Source: Isochrysis galbana (lineage: Eukaryota > Haptophyta > Isochrysidales > Isochrysidaceae). From it: a DNA stretch of 64,000 bases. The notes under the pieces are model-generated. The model made no database searches. It saw only the letters and a program-made list of their open reading frames with translations, and had not been told where the DNA came from. The translations under genes were made by a program, and so were the position numbers. Each line of letters opens with the position of its first letter. Position 1 is the stretch's first letter. The DNA lies in the NCBI GenBank assembly GCA_018136815.1, contig CM030932.1:4169980-4233979 (forward strand), written 5' to 3'. This document shows positions 1-8,247 of this stretch, piece after piece.

Positions 1-1
1 A

Positions 2-115
2 AGGGCGCACGAGCAGGCAAAGAGAGAGCTCGAGGAACGGCAAGCGCGTGAACTAGAGACGATGAGGCGGTACTTGTTCATCGGAGATGCGATCCAACAC
101 GGGTGGTCAGGCTAG
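2..115 (+). CDS. C-terminal end of an unidentified charged protein (partial)
   Basis: The reading frame is open from the window edge and stops at a TAG at 113-115. It encodes about 37 residues. The first 22 are a charged, helix-prone stretch rich in E, R, K and A (AHEQAKRELEERQARELE), typical of a coiled-coil tail. A short non-charged end follows. The start and any domains lie left of the window, so no function can be given. The alternative is a chance open frame. The strongly heptad-like composition makes a real last exon more likely than not. Confidence 0.4.
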   Translation, partial: RAHEQAKRELEERQARELETMRRYLFIGDAIQHGWSG

Positions 116-531
116 TCTGGGAGGGAAAGAGCAAGGGCGTCGGATGCAACAAAGGCCTGTCTGACGCAGCAAGGGCCCGTCTGACGCAGCAAGCAAAACC
201 CGCCAAAGTGTCTATGCTCAGGCGTCTGTAGTGAAATGGTGTTTTGTGTCCGCTTAGCGTTTTCGCACATAACGTTACTTTATACCCGCGATGGATCTCA
301 CACAGCTCTCGCTCGTCCCTCCTCGGAGCGCTCTCCATGCGCCGCGCCACACCTAACCGACCCGCCGCCGTCGACGCCGCCCTCATCGCACTCATACCGC
401 GCGGCGCTGATCCCCTAGGGAACTCCACACAAGAGAAGGGGCCATTATTATTATTATTTTGTTGGATTACGAAGGAATTCTTTCTCACACGCGGCGCACA
501 CAGGGAAAAAAAGGGGGACCAAAGGGGGGAG
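116..531. other. Intergenic stretch with a shared repeat fragment
   Basis: No convincing gene is present. About 160-195 holds two copies of GTCTGACGCAGCAA. About 220-290 holds a segment (GGCGTCTGTAGTGAAATGG, then a CATAACGTTA box and TTATA) that recurs at about 44590-44635, so it is part of a dispersed repeat. 400-480 is AT-rich next to the virus-like cluster. Confidence 0.4.
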
Positions 532-1119
532 TCAGAGCACGACGCGTCGGCTGGACTTGTAGACCATGCAGCGGCCGCTCGGCGCGCGGGTCAGCTCGGA
601 CCGGCGGCGGGGGGCCTCCGGCGCCTTGGCCTTGCGCGCCCGGACGGCGCGGGTGGTTGCGTTCATGTCGGCCTCGATGTCCTCGACGTGGCGCACGGCG
701 TAGTCGAGGACTCCGTTGCGGTGCGCCCAGTGCATGAACTGGAGCTGTCCGACCGTGGTCAGCACCTCCGCGCCCCCCTCGAGGCGCACGCGCACGTGCG
801 TGGGTCGGCGGCGGAAGGGGTCGAAGTTGCGCCGCTTGTGCGCCTCGAGCGCGATCTTGTACCCGTGGTGCACGTTGAAGGGCTCCCCCGTCTTGGTGAG
901 GCAGAGCACGTTGTGCTTCTTGCCGTAGTTGGTCACCAGCCAGTCGAGAGCGCGCAGGCTGATGGGCGCGCGGTTCTCGACGAGCGGGAGCAGCACGTCA
1001 CGGACGCACTTCTCGGTGTAGAAGGAGCTGAGGGAGATCAGGAGGTGCAGCTGGTGCAGCGTGAGGGTCGCGTCCGTCTCGAAGGGGCCCACTCGTGCGC
1101 CTGTGGGCGTCGCCGACAT
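532..1119 (-). CDS. Virus-like conserved protein of unknown function, 195 aa
   Basis: This intronless ORF encodes a basic soluble protein. Its core carries ALDWLVTNYGKKHNVLC, then HHGYK, FDPFRRR, TTVGQLQFMHWA and a DYAVRHVEDIEADMN segment. From memory, the series LDWLVTNY / FDPF.RR / TTVGQL.F..WA resembles a small conserved protein of nucleocytoplasmic large DNA viruses of algae. That is recollection, not a search result. No signal peptide, membrane segment or catalytic motif is visible. It is the last of three minus-strand ORFs spaced 73 and 123 bp apart, without introns, unlike the intron-bearing host genes nearby. This supports an integrated viral or mobile-element segment. GC content matches the host, so any insertion is old or came from a GC-rich element. 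Confidence 0.6.
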   Translation of the reverse strand: MSATPTGARVGPFETDATLTLHQLHLLISLSSFYTEKCVRDVLLPLVENRAPISLRALDWLVTNYGKKHNVLCLTKTGEPFNVHHGYKIALEAHKRRNFDPFRRRPTHVRVRLEGGAEVLTTVGQLQFMHWAHRNGVLDYAVRHVEDIEADMNATTRAVRARKAKAPEAPRRRSELTRAPSGRCMVYKSSRRVVL

Positions 1120-1192
1120 GGCAAGGGGAGGAGGAGAGCGGACGGCTTCCGGCGCGAGAGAGTCGTGGGTCGCTGCTCAATTTGAGCTTCCC

Positions 1193-1384
1193 TTACTTAT
1201 TGCCCCCCGTGCGGACTGTGACGCGGAAGCGGTTGAGGCGGAAGACCGTGCTGCCCTTCTTCTTCTCCGGGGGCTGGGATGCGGCCTCGTTGCGGAGGGT
1301 GAGGGTTGCCTCACGCTGGCGGCGGTTCATGAACTCGGCGGGGAGCGAGAGGTTGGGGATGCCGCCGTTGGGTCGCCCGGACAT
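1193..1384 (-). CDS. Small basic protein of unknown function, 63 aa
   Basis: This short ORF lies between the two larger minus-strand ORFs. The protein is basic, starts MSGRPNGGIPNLSLPAEFM, continues with an R/Q/E-rich helix-like segment, and ends with KKKGSTVFRLNRFRVTVR followed by TGGNK. The tail could bind nucleic acid; that is inference from charge only. It does not match a family I recognise. Reality is supported by co-orientation and tight spacing with its neighbours and by a non-repetitive composition in a region where the opposite strand is open only because of GC bias. Confidence 0.4.
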   Translation of the reverse strand: MSGRPNGGIPNLSLPAEFMNRRQREATLTLRNEAASQPPEKKKGSTVFRLNRFRVTVRTGGNK

Positions 1385-1507
1385 GTCGCAGCAGGATGGG
1401 GTGGGATTTCTTTAGCTGTAGAAAAAAAAACTCGGTGGCCTGAGAGAGCCGCCCAGTATTTTTTTTTTGCGGGCGGGGGGGGGGGGGGGCGGCGGGGGGC
1501 GCGCAGA

Positions 1508-3427
1508 TCATCCGCTCCTTCGCCGGAGCGGCGGGGCCCCGGGGACGAGGCGACGGAGCTCGGCTTCGGAGGCGGTCCACGCGAGGAGGGGCCGCTCGTT
1601 CCTCCAGCGGACGAGGAAGAGGGGCGAGAAGACCACCTCGAGCTCGCCTCCGGCCGTCGGCAGGCGGCGGTGCTTCACCACGTAGACCTCCTCCCCGGGG
1701 GCCGGCGCGGGTGCGTCGTCGGGCTGGACCAGCTGGTCCCCTCGGAGCACGACGTAGGCGTGAGAGGCGTCGGCGTTGGAGCGCGCCGCGGCGCGCAGCG
1801 CGGCCTCGAGCGTCGGGTGGTTGCCGGCGCGCGCCCACCCCGTCTCGCCGAGCGGGTACGGGATCAGGTTGGGCCACTGCGCGAGCGGGACCGTGCCCAG
1901 GAGGCGGCGGCGGTGGGCGGTGGTGACGAACAGGCTGAGCGGCTCGTCGCGCGAGAGGAGCTCGCCCCCGGGGCCGCGGCGAAGCGTGCGGAGGTCGACG
2001 ACGCTGCCCTTGCCGGCGGCGGCGGCGCGCCGTGCCACGAGGTAGGGGGGCGCGTCGGCGCCGCCACCGGCGGCGGGCCGGCCGCGCGTCGCCGTCGTCG
2101 GTGCGGCGGGGGGCAGCCGCCGGCGGTCCGGCGCGGGCGGCACCACGCGCGCCTCGGCGGCGCGCATCTTGCACGCGTCGAGCAGCTGCTGCGCGGCGCG
2201 CGCCTTGAAGAGGGGGTCGTCCTCGAACACGAGGAACTGGTCGTCGCCGCCGTCGCCGCTGGGGCGCGCGTGCAGCACGAACATGGCGCGCAGCTCGGCG
2301 TCGGAGAGGGCGGTGAGCTCCTCGATGCCGGCGCCGCGCACGACAGCGTGCGCCGCGTCCACCGTCGGCGCCGCGCGCACCGCCGCGAGCAGCCTGCTCG
2401 CGCTCGCCGCGTCGAGCGCCCCGTCGGGCACGAGGTCGACGACGCGCAGCGCGTAGAAGCGGCGCACCAGGGGCAGCAGGTCGCCCGCGTGCTCCTGCAC
2501 CGTCTCGCAGCGCGTGTAGTCGAGCTGGCGCGCCTGCTTGCGCGGCAGCACGCCGGCCATGGCGGTGCGGAAGGGCATCCCCGCGCGCAGGGCGCGCGCC
2601 AGCGGCTCGTTGCGCGCGGCGAGGTGCGCGTCCTGCGCGTCGATCGCGTAGAAGCTGAAGACCGTCCTGCGCCCCGCGTCCTGGTGGGCGGACGCGGCGA
2701 GCCACTCCTCGTCGGCGCCGTCGCCGCCGAGCATCCGCGCGATCATCCACTGGAGTCTCCTCTCGACCTGCCCGTCGGCGAGCGCCAGCTCGCTCGCGAG
2801 CCACCGGTACGGCGTGTTGCGCCGGTCGGCGGGCAGCAGGCGGCGCAGCTGCGCGCACGCGCGCCGCGCGGCGGCGGTCGCCTCGTCCTCCTCCCCGGCG
2901 GCCGAGGTGGCCGGGTACGGGAAGGTAGGGTCGAGGGTGTGCAGGTACTTGCCCAGCTCGGAGAGGGAGAGCTCGGGCTTCGCGAGCGCGACCTGCACGA
3001 GCATGAGGCGGTGCTCGGGGCCGACCTTGACGAGCGAGGGGCAGAAGCCGCCCCGAGGGAGGCTGTTGGGCACGAAGAGGTCGGAGGAGTCGGCGGTGGC
3101 GTCGAGTTCGCGCAGGACGTCGTCCATGAACCCTCCCCCGCCCGCCCGGCGCCGTGCGTCGGTGGGCGGCGGCCTCTGCGCGGCGCGGATGTACGTGCGC
3201 ACCGTCTTGCGGCAGATCATGAGGTCCTTGGCGATGCGCGCGGTGCTCTCGCCGGCCCAATGGCGCTTCATCACCCGCTCTCGGATCTCGCGGCCGTAGG
3301 CTTGGCCGCCCCGGCGCAGGGTGCGCAGCTGGGGAAGCACGCCGTGCACGAGGCGCTCCCACCCGGGGTGCACCAGGGCGCCGACCGCCGCGCCCGCCAG
3401 CGGCTCGGCAGGCGGGGGCGGGTCCAT
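1508..3427 (-). CDS. Tc1-type helix-turn-helix protein with a large novel C-terminal region, 639 aa
   Basis: Residues 45-83 (GREIRERVMKRHWAGESTAR, then IAKDLM, then CRKTVRTYIRAA) read as a homeodomain-like helix-turn-helix of the Tc1/IS630 transposase type. Residues 137-163 (PEHRLMLVQVALAKPELSLS) match the second HTH subdomain of that class. The following 470 residues show no DDE triad I can recognise; they are Ala/Arg-rich with a globular C-terminal end (YVVLRGDQLVQP, LEVVFSPLFLVRWRN). I chose the start at MDPPPP (3427) because an upstream open extension to 3577 covers a 64-bp direct repeat read in a different frame and looks non-coding. It is intronless and first in a compact three-ORF minus-strand cluster. 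It may be a DNA-binding regulator or recombinase of a virus-like element. The 894-residue frame on the opposite strand is a GC-driven shadow. Confidence 0.6.
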   Translation of the reverse strand: MDPPPPAEPLAGAAVGALVHPGWERLVHGVLPQLRTLRRGGQAYGREIRERVMKRHWAGESTARIAKDLMICRKTVRTYIRAAQRPPPTDARRRAGGGGFMDDVLRELDATADSSDLFVPNSLPRGGFCPSLVKVGPEHRLMLVQVALAKPELSLSELGKYLHTLDPTFPYPATSAAGEEDEATAAARRACAQLRRLLPADRRNTPYRWLASELALADGQVERRLQWMIARMLGGDGADEEWLAASAHQDAGRRTVFSFYAIDAQDAHLAARNEPLARALRAGMPFRTAMAGVLPRKQARQLDYTRCETVQEHAGDLLPLVRRFYALRVVDLVPDGALDAASASRLLAAVRAAPTVDAAHAVVRGAGIEELTALSDAELRAMFVLHARPSGDGGDDQFLVFEDDPLFKARAAQQLLDACKMRAAEARVVPPAPDRRRLPPAAPTTATRGRPAAGGGADAPPYLVARRAAAAGKGSVVDLRTLRRGPGGELLSRDEPLSLFVTTAHRRRLLGTVPLAQWPNLIPYPLGETGWARAGNHPTLEAALRAAARSNADASHAYVVLRGDQLVQPDDAPAPAPGEEVYVVKHRRLPTAGGELEVVFSPLFLVRWRNERPLLAWTASEAELRRLVPGAPPLRRRSG

Positions 3428-3500
3428 GAGGCTACTGGCCGTAGGCTTGGCCGCCCCGGCGCAGGGTGCGCAGCTGGGGAAGCACGCCGTGGACGAGGCG
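3292..3500. repeat. 64-bp direct repeat in the 5' part of the HTH gene
   Basis: 3292-3354 and 3437-3500 are nearly identical (GGCCGTAGGCTTGGCCGCCC onward, one clear mismatch) and lie 82 bp apart. The inner copy encodes HGVLPQLRTLRRGGQAYG in the HTH gene. The outer copy lies upstream of the chosen start, so this is probably a local duplication at the 5' end. Confidence 0.85.
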
Positions 3501-4405
3501 TGCACAGCGCCCCTCGCACCTTCGGTGCAGTTGGAAATCTGACAGAGTTCCGCGTGAGGGGTGAAGGGGGGAACCAAAACGCTGCACCACTTGGGGGCGA
3601 GGTTACGCGGATGGTACGGTGTGCATTCCCCAGGCGAAAGTTTTTTTTTCCCGAGGCGCGCGCGCTTTTTCCTCCTAGGTGCGCGCGCTTTTTCCGCCTA
3701 GGTGCGCGCGCTTCTCCTCCTGTGTGCGCGCGCTTTTCCTCCTAGGTGCGCGCGCTTTCTTTGTTCTAATTAGCGCGCGTTTAGAAGGGTTCGTTCCCCT
3801 ATGCACCTTCGCCCTCGCCTGGCCCCTTCGCCCTCGCCTGGCCCCCTCGTCCTCGCCTGGCCCCATCGCCTGCCGCCCCTGGCCCCATCGCCCACTGCCA
3901 TTGGCCCCATCGCTTGCCGCCCCTGGTCCATCGCTTTCCGCCCTGGCCCCATCGCCCGATCCAGCCTGATCCCACCGCCCGGCGGTCCCCGATCGCAGCG
4001 ATCCTTCACCCAACAGGACAACCCTAGCCTCACCCGCATTGAGCACTGCGCACGCTGCCAATCATTGGCTATGCCAATCACAAAGTCGAATGGATCTATC
4101 ATCTAGAGGCGCCAGCATGCGGTAGGCAAATCGGGCCTAGGTCTGGGCCGGCGAATATTGAAGATTGGCACAAAGTGCGGTGGGAAGGTGGGAACAAATG
4201 GGAAGTAGCTGGTAGCTGTCAGGCTGCTCCGCCAGTGAAAAGTAAAGAGTTCAGTAGAAAGGGAAAGATTCGGTGCGCCCCCTCTCAGATGAAGATTCGC
4301 AGAGTCTTCTCAGCGGCCTTGCGGTCTCGCCTACGCCCTGCTGCCTCTCTTCTGTTGCCAACCTCTCCCAATCCCTCAGTGTTCCTCTGCTTTATTACCT
4401 TACGG
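3501..4405. repeat. Short tandem repeats between the virus-like cluster and the plastid protein gene
   Basis: About 3650-3760 holds roughly five copies of a 22-bp unit (GTGCGCGCGCTTTTTCCTCC, with variants). About 3795-3965 holds an irregular CGCCTGGCCCC-type tandem repeat. The rest, 3970-4405, contains no recognisable gene. Small open frames here are caused by the repeats. Confidence 0.75.
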
Positions 4406-4921
4406 ATGTCCTCGCTCGGTCTCTCGCTCGTGGTCGGCGCGACGGCGTTCTACGCGGGACCGGCGCGTGCGCCTGAGGCACGGCGCACGCTGCCTGCTGC
4501 CATGGGCTTCCTCGACTCCTTCTTCAAGGAGATGGACAACTTTATTGATGACGCTGCCAACCGGCGGCTGGGCAACGGCGCCAAGTTCTATGGCAAGCGC
4601 AAGTCGTCTTTCTATGGCGATGACGATCCGAACCGGAAGCGCGACCCGGACGTGGCCGACCCGGAGGAAGACTGGCGTGGTCCAGCCGGCGGCTCATACT
4701 TTGTCCCCTCGCCCGAGCGCGATGAGCTTGGCCGGCCGATGGGCTTCCTCACTAAGAGAGAGGCCAGGGCTGCTGCCGCCGCCGCCGAGGCTGCCAAGTG
4801 GGAGGAGGCCCGCAAGTCGCAGGACCTGTTCGACAGCTTTGCTGATGCGGTGCGCAGTGAGCAAAGCGGCTCAGGTGAGGGAGACCAGGGCAGCGCATCG
4901 GAGGATGCAATGCGGCGCTGA
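4406..4921 (+). CDS. Plastid-targeted protein with bipartite signal, 171 aa, function unknown
   Basis: The N-terminus reads MSSLGLSLVVGATAFYAGPA. This is a hydrophobic signal followed by an aromatic residue right after the predicted cleavage (ATA|F), then an Arg/Ala-rich stretch. That is the ASAFAP-type bipartite leader used for import into secondary red plastids. The mature part begins near MGFLDSFFKEMDNFIDDAAN. It carries a conserved-looking block (KFYGKRKSSFYGDDDPNRKR, then DPDVADPEEDWRGPAGGSYF, then VPSPERDELGRPMGFLTKRE) and an Ala/Glu-rich helix at the end. The frame is open further upstream, but I place the start at 4406 because only this Met gives a targeting signal. It is intronless. 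I do not recognise an enzyme domain; it is likely a stromal or thylakoid-associated protein. Confidence 0.7.
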   Translation: MSSLGLSLVVGATAFYAGPARAPEARRTLPAAMGFLDSFFKEMDNFIDDAANRRLGNGAKFYGKRKSSFYGDDDPNRKRDPDVADPEEDWRGPAGGSYFVPSPERDELGRPMGFLTKREARAAAAAAEAAKWEEARKSQDLFDSFADAVRSEQSGSGEGDQGSASEDAMRR

Positions 4922-5124
4922 GCGCGCGATCCACGTTTCAATTCGTCGAGGAGACAATCATTTTTTTGTTTGCGCTCATGCACGACTAGCCCATGCCTTG
5001 CGTGGCCAGCCCCTTGCCGCCCTGCATTGGCGGCATGCGGCGTGCACGTTATACGTTGTAGTTTGGTAATTTGATGACAAGGGGCGAAGCTATTGCAGAT
5101 CTAATGCATACCACATGAGGAGAA

Positions 5125-5400
5125 AACTAACTTTATAGTTGGTTACCATGTAGCGCGCCGGCGCGCCTCTCCTCTCCTTCGGGCCCTCCGCCGAGGGCGG
5201 CCCCCCAGTCTCCATGGCCATGGGGAAGGAGCAGGTGCAGTCATTGGCAAAACGGCTGCATCCAGTATCCTACAGTCAGAGGCCGAGCAAGTGAGTGCGA
5301 CTCGCGTCGCATCACACGGCCCGTGACCCCGGCCACAATAGATATGCTGCCCCCCCCCCCCTCCCCATGGGGGACAGCAGTCTGCAGCCCAGCAGACTAG
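5125..5400 (+). mobile_element. Degenerate copy of the palindrome/MERA element head
   Basis: AACTAACTTTATAGTTGGTT at 5125-5144 is a variant of the recurrent near-palindrome. It is followed by ACCATGTAGCGCGCCGGCGC, which matches ATGGAGCGCGCC of the better copies with GAG changed to a TAG stop. Similarity to the copy at 5552 continues through CTCCTTCGGGCCCTCCGCCG and the GAGGCCGAGCA(A/G)GTG block to about 5340. A poly-C run at 5350-5362 follows. It is a decayed tandem neighbour of the next element. Confidence 0.65.
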
Positions 5401-5551
5401 TGGTCGCGTTCCGTGTAACCCCTTACAGAAAGATTGTCAAAGCAAGGCTGATCTCACTCTTGGAGATTGCCTGCGAGGGCGCGCCGGCAGCTAGCGCGGA
5501 ATGCGGTTCTTGCGGGGAGCTCATGGAGCTTTCCTCGTGGATGACTACGGC

Positions 5552-6433
5552 AACTAAGTTTATACTTAGACGCGATGGCGATGGAGCGCGCCGGCGCGGC
5601 TCCCCTCTCCACCGGGGCCACCCGCCGAGGGCGCCCCCCCAATGCACATGGAGCAGCCGCTGATGAAGCGGCCGCGTCCGCCCACAGAGGCCGAGCAGGT
5701 GTGTGCGACTCCGGTCGCGCCGCACGGCCCGTGGCCCCGGCCACACCACCCTTGGCAGCCATGCTGGCCTCCCTCATGGGGAGCAGCAGGCTGCTGGCAG
5801 CTTCCCAACAAGGCCAGGCCTCAGGAGCCACTCCTCCACTGGGCATGCCTTATGGCAGAGGCCCCTCTCGCCCTGGCAAGGGCCGCGCTGCTCCGGCAGC
5901 GCGGCCCACGGCCGGGTGGCCCTTATGGGCACAACACACACCCCACTGCTGCAAGCAACATACGCTTCAAAGGCACCCCCTCAGACACACTACACCACAC
6001 GCACAAAACACACGCACACGCCCCCCCTGGGGACAACAACAACAACACGCCCCCACCCTATGCCCCCACGCACACAATACTGACCACGGTCATCCCCGCC
6101 CACGCCTCACAGGACCAAGATTCAGACAATGAAAATGACATCACAGACTCTGACGCCTCCTTCGAACTCTCGTTCCATCAAACCGGAGACATCATCCTCC
6201 AAGACACGACGGCGTATGCCGCCATCGTCGAGCTACTCCTCGAACTCGAGGGCGTAGACCCCGAGCCAGACTTCTGGGCCCGCTCAGCGAGGGGCCCATG
6301 GCACATAGCGGTCAATGAAGATTGCGCTCAACAATTCCAGGGTGCAAAGAGCGTAGGGCAACTTATCGCCAAGACCTTGCTGAGCGGCTGCAACAGCATG
6401 CGAATTCAGGTAACTCTCGTGCTAGTCGGATGA
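5552..6433 (+). mobile_element. Mobile-element head: palindrome, MERA peptide and a longer ORF (frameshifted)
   Basis: The palindrome (5552-5569) precedes ATGGCGATGGAGCGCGCC. The peptide starts MERAGAAPLS. One extra base relative to the copy at 32862 shifts the frame, so the second half (MEQPLMKRPRPPTEAE, with a KRPR nuclear-localisation-like motif) is read from 5645 in another frame that stays open to 6433 (263 residues from 5642). The later part is more protein-like (DSDNENDITDSDASFELS and a VELLLELEGVDPEPDFW segment). This could be the N-terminal region of a retroelement or transposon protein. No catalytic motif is seen. The frameshift makes the copy non-functional unless translation is unusual. 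Confidence 0.5.
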
Positions 6434-6689
6434 CAGAGAGACAGCGCAATCAGCGCATCGCAAGAGACCATGGCCGTGCTACTTCTACTTCTAGAAGGAT
6501 GGGGAGGGGGGGGAGGGGGGGGGAAGACCTCTACCGGTGCTCTGCTTGATACCACTTCCACCACCACAGATCTGAGTAGTAATCACATGGGAGGGGGGAG
6601 GGAGGGGGGGAGGGGGTTGTCAGAGCCAGTCGATCCGGGAAGCAGCTACCCTGTGGTCATGTGGATGTGGTGGCTTCTGATTCTGAGGG

Positions 6690-7471
6690 GGGGGGGAGAG
6701 TGAGAGTGAGAGCAACAGCAATGATGTTGAGGAGGAGGAGGAGGAGGATGCCAGTGGCAGCAGGCACAGCGAGAGCGAGGGGGATGATGATGTTGTTGTG
6801 ACAGATGTTGCTGTTGCTGTTGCTGTTGGGGATGCACAGAGGGCTAAGCGCCAGTTGCTAAGCGCAACAGGCAGGAGCAAGAGCAGTTGCCAGCATTGTC
6901 AGCCATGCAGGCCCTGTTGAAGGATGGGGCTGAGAGGCATCGTGAGATGGTAGATGCAGCCATTGCAGTAGATGCATTGCTGCAGGCAGAGCATGTCGCT
7001 GCTGCTCGTGCTACGGCTGAGGCCTCAGAGAGAAAAGCTCGCATTACGCAGCTGCAGGAGGAGCTGGTGCAAGCTAGGGAAGAGGCTCAAAGGGGGCAGA
7101 CTGAGTTGGATCAGAATGGGCAAAAGCTGAAGGACATCTTCCACCAGTTTGAGCAAGCTCATGGTCACCCACCCACGCATGTGCATGAGCTTCCATCCGC
7201 CCTGGCCGAGCAATATGCCGCTCTCAAGAAGCAGCGCACAGAGCTGAAGGGGCGGCAGTCTGGCAGTCTCCACTCGTGCAGCAATTCAAAGACAAGAGAG
7301 AGCAACTTCTTAGTGAGAGAGGCCAAAGGCAGAGTAGGGGATCGATATAATCAGAATGCAGCACACCCAAGAGCGGCCCGTTTGTCATCTCTCATCTCTC
7401 ATCGGTCTCAGTTTGTGACTGACTGCTACGATGGGTCCCTATCCAGCCCGTTTTTGAATTTTCCCCCCTAG
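6690..7471 (+). pseudogene. Acidic, coiled-coil protein remnant with a frameshift
   Basis: One frame reads an acidic Ser/Glu/Asp region (ESESESNSNDVEEEEEEDAS, then GDDDVVV and an alternating VAVAVAV) up to AKRQLL near 6858. A second frame then continues through PALSAMQALLKDGAERHREM and a coiled coil (LQEELVQAREEAQRGQTELD) to about 7260. The junction coincides with a duplicated GCTAAGCG (6843 and 6857), which would explain the frameshift. The open frame is non-repetitive after 6880. I do not recognise the family; it may belong to the same element as the ORF before it. The stop is at 7469-7471. Confidence 0.4.
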
Positions 7472-8247
7472 GGGGCTAGGGTAAAGGTGTTCATGCAAGA
7501 GGAGGGTACCATTGTGCTTCCCCAGGTATCCATTGAATTCTGTCCAATTTTCATTGTGTGATTCCAATGTCCAATGTTTTGGAACCTTCGCATAGTAGTG
7601 AGATATATCCTCGGCCCATAGCAGCGCTGCATACAGCGCGCGCTGCGCGCGCCGGGACTGAGTGAGTGGCCCGCATTCCCTACCACTACACCACTACCAA
7701 CGATCGCCCGCGGATAGGAGAACACCAGATGAAACTCTTCATGCAACCCCAAATCACACCACACACATGCAACTCGCAACTCTCACAGTAACGGTAACAA
7801 GCGGGACACTCAACACTCATATAAATAGTGATGAGCGCGAGAGACAGAGACAGAAACACAATATAATCAAAAGAGTGACGTGGGGAGAACGAAGAGAAAG
7901 GGGAATAGAGAAAAAAAAGAAAAAAACGAGGCCAACGAGAGATTTGCCGTAGGCCGTAGGGGGAATTGTGGGGAACTGTATGTAGCGCTGGTAGATATAG
8001 TACTCTAATAAAAATATAAACAGACGTCAGACGTCAATCAAGCGTTACAGAGATCACTCGAGACTCAAGACTCGAGACTCGGTCGGTGATCAGCTCCGCG
8101 GGAACAACCTCGTCGAGTTTGTGCACCTACTAACGACTAACGCTCAAGAAAATAATCTTAGCTACCCCCCCGGTATCTCTGGGTGCGATTCAAAAGGGGG
8201 AAAGCCGACCACTGCGAGCGCGAACGAACCGCCGACAGTGAGAGAGA
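7472..8247. other. Intergenic region upstream of kinesin
   Basis: No gene is seen. A GCGCGCGCTGCGCGCGC palindrome lies near 7636. About 7850-7940 is A/G-rich with A-runs. About 8055-8080 holds a short CTCGAGACT repeat. The last 150 bp before 8248 are likely promoter and 5' UTR of the kinesin gene. Confidence 0.4.

Noticed and set aside
1061-3745. 894-residue open frame on the plus strand
   Set aside because: It is antisense to the HTH gene. Its product is a Gly/Ala/Arg run typical of GC-rich shadow frames, while the minus strand encodes recognisable HTH motifs.
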